From Nymphalis io (taxonomy: Eukaryota; Arthropoda; Insecta; Lepidoptera; Nymphalidae): DNA of 64,000 bases. A program made the position numbers and the translations under genes. Below the pieces are notes generated by a model. The model saw nothing but the letters and a program-made list of their open reading frames with translations. It was not told the origin of the DNA and ran no database searches. Position 1 is the stretch's first letter; every line of letters starts with the position of its first letter. This document shows, one piece after another, positions 58,729 through 64,000 of the stretch. Location: positions 3,906,001 to 3,970,000 of the forward strand of contig NC_065904.1 in the NCBI RefSeq assembly GCF_905147045.1. Direction: 5' to 3'.

Positions 58729-61260
58729 CTACATAATTTCATAACAAATTCATTTTATTTAAGTTACATATCGTTGAGATAACAGTTTTAATTACCGCAC
58801 TAGTAGTCAATTTCACGATTGTAGACGAGTAAATATAATCACTAAATATATCGCTATAATATTTCAGCGTTTCGTTTTTAAAAGTTTAGAACCTCGCGAA
58901 TTTCAGATTTTATTATTAATATGAGAATATTGTTATTGCAAAATGCGAAACCAGACAGATGTATGTAAAGAATTATTTTTTTATGTCCAACAATACAAAA
59001 GATGAGAGCTTTATTCGTTTAGCCTTTTGTCGTATAAGATCCGAAAACCCTTATCATAGTCGATCAACTTTTCAAATAATTTGATAATTTAATAAAATAT
59101 ATATACATTTTAGGATTAAGAAAATGAATGTAAATTTTGTAAAGTACTCATTCAAACTCTCATTACTTATACATATTTACATACTCAAAGTTGTCAAATT
59201 CGATTGACTTCGACGAAATCCTTATGAAATTGAATATCCCCATTTCACGAGGGAATCGTTGATATGTTGGAATTTACGTCTCGATTTAAAGTTGCACATG
59301 CAACGTTTAGATTGTCTTCTAATAATGCATAGATAATTGTTAATTTCCCAATACGAGGCTTTTGTATACTCGGCTATCGGGTGACGTTTAAATCGGTCAA
59401 ACGCGCCTGCGCGGCGAAATCGACCGCACGTGGCCCGGCCGCGCTGCTTCGACACGCACAAACAACACCGACACGTCGGACACTGACACCGTTCACGGCA
59501 CTACCGCAAAAAAAGTTACGCAATTAATTGTCGCGTTGACATCATTTAACTTTTGAAAAAAATAATATTTTTTTAAAATAAAAAAGAAACCAAGAACCAC
59601 AAAGGTTGAAAACTGTACCGAAATTTTAGCAATATTACACAACTGACCTCATATTTAAACGTAGAAGCTTTTCTTTATTAAAAAAAAATACAACACACGA
59701 ATCACTCATGTTTTTAACACTCGCGTAACCGATCGGACAAAGCAAGGTTAAAGAGAGCGATCAAAGTATCGCTATGCGTTAGCGAAGTTCGGTGCCCGAC
59801 GACCATCCCCGAGGAAGGGCGCGATGGGAATGAGTCTTAGCGGCGACGAATGGCGATAGCGTGCAACACCTGACCCCCTCCCCTGCCGCGGGCTGCACTT
59901 GTAGGGCTGCGCCACCCCCGCGCCCGCACGCGCCACGCCTACGAATCAAAACTAACGCGCTGGCAGTATAACCACTCGTACATTTGTCATAAGCCATTAG
60001 TCATAAACTTTAGTGACAACTGAGTTAGGATCAATCATTCGAATATCAATTATATATTATTTTAATCATCGGTCAGAAATAAAGATAATATTTACTTTAT
60101 AATTACGATACGACTCACCAAAGCTTAAAATAATTCGAACATTTCCCTATTTTTTCCATTCGATTGCGAGCCGAAAGCTTAAAATGAACTTTAACGTTAC
60201 TTTTACGTTCTTGAAACAAGCAACAGGATTATAAAAAAAATTCTTTAACCTAATAAATATTAGATCTGTTGAGAACGTAAAAACTATTTTATTCAAATGG
60301 TCGATAAATAGGGTAGTTTTTGATGATAGTGAAGCCGTAGCGCGACGGTTCGATCGGAAACGGAAGCGGGCTCGCGTGCCCGCGCGCCTAATTGCCGTTG
60401 TCACCGCGACATCGCCTGTAATTACGCCAGGCGACATATGTGACCGGTTCAAATTACACCTACACCACCCGCGGGAATTTTATTACAATTGTAATGCGCC
60501 TAAATGTAGTTTACGTAACTTCGACATCGGACATCGATCGCTTTCCTTTATTATATGAATGTCCATTTACATATACCCACATATTGTAACATGATTATTC
60601 GAAACAATTCGTCTACGCTTACTGCAGTACAATTGTTTAGAGAAAAAATATTTCGTTATACGCACTATAAGGGTGTATATTTAATGTTAGCATTTAATTT
60701 AATTAATCATTTAAGCAGTTACGTGAGCTGTAAATGAAAAGCAACGCAAAGGTACAATAAGTGCTCCACATATCCGCTCCTCTCGTTTTATATGAATCAA
60801 ATATGGAGGATATGGAGGCGGTAAACAAAAACCTTCCGCGCGTCACGTGCGCCGGTAACTCTAGCGCGGCGCCGCGCTTCCGACGGATGAAACCCCACCG
60901 ACACGTGTTCAGCCACCCTTCGACAGTAACACCTAGCGGCCAGCGAGCGCTCCAAAACCGCTTAAGCCTGGCTAAAACTTCAGAATCTAAGTCGAAACAA
61001 TTCAATTCAGCCAATAAATTATATCAAATATATCAGTTCAACAGTTAAATTTTTCTTTAAAATTATTCCGTAGGGCGTTTAAAGTCGCTGGCAAACGAGG
61101 GTGCAACAGTCGAGAGGAAACATATACGCGCCGGGTACCTGCTCCCGTGTAAAAAATAGTCGTCGGGTCGTGGCTCGCAGAGCATGTGTTCGAAATTTCT
61201 ATTTAGCGAGGTCAGGACGGAGCATTGTGCAAGTAGGTAGGTAGTGTGCGAGGTGCCCAG

Positions 61261-61366
61261 GTGCGAGGCGCGTTTTTGTGCGGCCTTCCGGCGCGGCTGC
61301 GCGAGCACCTGCCGCCGCAGCTGCCGCCCGCGCACGCGCCGCTCAGACCGATGCTACGACTCCGAA
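61261..61366 (+). other. Unassigned candidate exon in a GC-rich islet
   Basis: The + strand reads GTGCCCAG| then an open frame VRGAFLCGLPARLREHLPPQ followed by LPPAHAPLRPMLRLR, then donor CGAA|GTGAGC. Both splice sites are acceptable and the peptide has plausible composition. However, no neighbouring exon or known family was recognised. The frame stays open past the donor, and high GC alone could produce it. Confidence 0.25.
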
Positions 61367-63550
61367 GTGAGCTCGACTCAGACGGCCATTGTAACTTTAA
61401 ACAACTCACCATTTGGCCTGAATACTATTCTAAGCTCAACGAATTTATACATTGGTTTAAAATTATAAACACTCCATAAAAAACATGAAATCGGCGAGAT
61501 GACGTGTTTTATAATTTGCAACATTAAAGAGTCACACGCACTTATATGGGTTAACTGCGCTAACGTATTAGTTTGCCATATGGCACGTGACGTCAATATC
61601 AAAGGTTGATGAAGTCCTGTCCGTTTCATCGAAGTAACAAATTTGCAGACTATAAAAACATAATAATGCAATTTCAAAGTATTTAAACATAAAACCGACA
61701 ACATATATAGTCTATAATCTATTCATTGTTCAAAACGATTTGATTATATGTCCTTTATTTTTGTTTCAGTGTCCAATTAAGCTCAAACTTGCAACTATTT
61801 TATAAAGTATCGCAAGTTACTAGAGTGTCATTCGTTCTTTAAGACCCAAACAAGCAGATGCATGCTGTTTAAAATCGACCCGGCACATAAAAACTATCTT
61901 ATTCTACTTCGCAACAAAGTAGTATATAATATATCAAAATGTAATCTATTGATATAAAACACACAGTGGATACACATAATGGGTATCCGTTTGCTAGAAA
62001 TCTATGTATTAATCGTTTTGTTCTCACAGGTAGAGTCCATTGACTGCCAAGGCATTCGCTACAGAATTATGAACGAAGAATAAGTTTAGGAACAGCTGAT
62101 CAGCAACAAAAAATACCTTAGGTAAATTCGACACTCAATCTTTCGAGAAATGCCACAAAAACTTCATATTCGTAATAAAGGAAGCCTCGAAGAAAATCAT
62201 ATCGAGCATAACGTGATAAACAAGGTTATGGGAGCATAAAACGGATTTTTATAGGGAACAGCTGATTGACGGTAACTTCGCGTAAGGTAAGAGAATCGAT
62301 TAACTTTCCAGCCAAAAACGTGTATAGTGAAACACAGAAATAAAATTTATGAATATTTTATGTGAGATTTGAAGTTGAAAAATTTAATTCTCATTAATAA
62401 TATGCAATATATACAGTTTCGTTTGGAATATAAAATTAAATTCATTTTGTTTTTAGTCGAAAATGACAAACAATATGAAAAGACAAAGTTCAAGTCACTT
62501 AGTCCAAGTCATGGAACACAATACGAGGACACGATATTGCGAAGTTGCAACCGCATCGGATGTTCTAAAACTTCTACCGTAGTTAGCTCTTTGTAATTGA
62601 TCGTTGTGATGCGATGTCCGTTCGCGTGAACGCTTTTATATAGTGTGTGACGTTTCTATACACGATGACAAATTGCGAAGGCTTTTAAACTTTATCAGGT
62701 CGAGACCGCGCACATAGGCTTCGGATGTCCGATAAATTGATCGCTTGTGAAGTTATCAGGTTATTGGCTATTACTCTAATGTATTTTTTAACGATATTTC
62801 GTAAGACCCACTACTACTCATAATATTTTGTATTTAATATATAAATCGCGTCAAATGTTCCAGTGTTAGTTAACGTTAAATATTATTTTTAAATTTATAA
62901 TTCAATTGGTATATTAGTCGCCAGATAGCTAGAATTATTAAATATAAATTATACTTAGCAGATGCGATAAGTTGAACAACTCTCTACGTCAAGACGAAAT
63001 CGACTCAGGCCAACAAAGTCGAATAAAAAACTAGGTAAATTGTCTAAAACATCCGTCGGATTGAGATAAGACGGGATACGGGCGGCAGCTGCTTTCACAT
63101 CTGCCCTTCATCCGCGGACGCCGAAACATCGGCGAAAGAAAAAATCTCTTCATTATTGCTCGCGCCTCGACAGATGAGAATCAAGTCACTAGCAGCTGTT
63201 GCGTGCCTTTAATTATATCGTGCAAGAACGCGTACGTTCATACCGACTGAGGAACGCGTGACGATCCTACCTCTACTTGTTGAAACAATACGAGTTGAAA
63301 GGCTAATGTTGATGACTAATTGAGTTATGTTATAGCCCTTAAGTTTTGTAATCCTTTCAAATTTCAAACTTACATAGTACCTGGGCAACCGAGCTTCGCT
63401 ATATTGACAAACTTAAAAAGCTAAACCTTATCAAAATACAAAATTCGGGCAAAATCGTTAAAGCAGTATCCGAGATACACAAAATATATAATTTAATATA
63501 CAAGAATTGCTCATTTAATATTATAAGACATCTTTTTATTAAGTTATCGA

Positions 63551-63828
63551 TGAAGAACCGTAGTGGCTTAGCGGATAGAACACGTTAAGCATTTTAACCG
63601 ACAATTGCGAGTTGAATTCAAGGCACCTCTGCGTTTTTATATGCATACTTTGTGTTTATAATCCATATTTTGGTCGGAGATAAAGAAAAACATTGCGAGT
63701 AAGCCTACATGTGTCACCAGCACTCGGTGGACAGCATGGTGAAATAAGTCCAAGCTCCCGTTAGAAGAAGAGACCTATGTATCACCTCGAGAGCCGAGCA
63801 GCATCTACATACATACGGCCTGTTACTT
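63551..63828 (+). mobile_element. Ancient SINE family A-like copy
   Basis: Follows the family A order but heavily diverged: head CGTAGTGGCTTAGCGGATAG, B-box-like GCGAGTTGAATTCAAGGC, then GTAAGCCTACATGTGTCACC, CAGCATGGTGAAATAAGTCC and the ending ACATACGGCCTGTTAC. Confidence 0.55.
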
Positions 63829-64000
63829 TTATGCTTTCATATTTTATTTTATTTTCCATAAATAATTGAAATGTTATTGAGATTTCATAATGGTGCTTCG
63901 ATTCTGTACATACCGCATGGCGACATCTGGGTGGTTTATTTCAACTGGTACCGTAAAATACGGATTTATCAAGTATATAAAGTATGACATAGCCGTTTCA

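Larger units (their letters stand above)
58729..64000. other. Upstream intron of the hnRNP K-like gene with GC-rich islets
   Basis: Mostly AT-rich, interrupted by CpG-rich patches at about 59360-59480, 59800-59960, 60330-60480, 60830-60960, 61060-61390 and 63060-63260. Frames crossing them are short and their composition is explained by high GC. They may be promoters, enhancers or non-coding exons. A decayed SINE is at 63551-63828. Confidence 0.5.

Noticed and set aside
1..64000. CRISPR array, bacterial operon, prophage or toxin-antitoxin system
   Set aside because: Spliced eukaryotic genes throughout. No regularly spaced short repeats and no prokaryotic gene organisation were seen.

Overview
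This window is AT-rich animal nuclear DNA. Genes have many exons, standard GT-AG introns and metazoan tRNA genes. Exons are separated by insect-type interspersed repeats: two tRNA-headed SINE families, a second family of about 290 bp on both strands, and Jockey/CR1-like LINE fragments. The proteins and the repeats together point to an insect, most likely a moth or butterfly (Lepidoptera). That placement comes from recognising the families, not from a database search.

Layout. 1-2055: no gene seen. 2056-9104: tRNA-Val(CAC) on the minus strand, then a six-exon TRIC-type intracellular cation channel gene (TMEM38 family, + strand). Its introns 1 and 2 each hold an identical antisense tRNA-Pro(CGG) gene. 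9105-12990: SINE-rich spacer. 13000-22212: UDP-galactose 4-epimerase (GALE, + strand) with a 5'UTR exon at about 13.1 kb and seven coding exons. 24263-26380: a METTL4-like MT-A70 methyltransferase on the minus strand, convergent with GALE. It lacks a recognisable C-terminal block and is flanked by 372-bp near-identical direct repeats. 27699-28483: a 769-bp terminal-inverted-repeat element with an 8-bp target duplication. 30845-49607: an 18-exon Disabled (Dab) adaptor gene on the + strand, with all splice phases consistent (1508 codons). 52674-53657: a two-exon LysM-domain membrane protein (LYSMD3/4-like). 56148-58728: the 3' part of an hnRNP K / bancal gene on the minus strand, whose 5' exons lie beyond the window. 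58729-64000: an intron of that gene with several GC-rich islets and one unassigned candidate exon.

How the genes relate. They are ordinary, independent eukaryotic genes and do not form an operon or a pathway. TRIC balances charge during ER calcium release. GALE interconverts UDP-galactose and UDP-glucose. METTL4 family members methylate adenosine in nucleic acid. Dab is an endocytic and signalling adaptor (PTB domain plus AP-2-binding DPF/FxDxF motifs). LYSMD proteins are single-pass endomembrane proteins. hnRNP K binds C-rich RNA and DNA. The most unusual signals are the very long Arg-Asp/Arg-Ser-rich segment in the Dab C-terminal half, the truncated and repeat-flanked METTL4, a splice-spanning uORF in GALE, and the TIR element with internal duplications. 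I found no convincing new multi-gene system.
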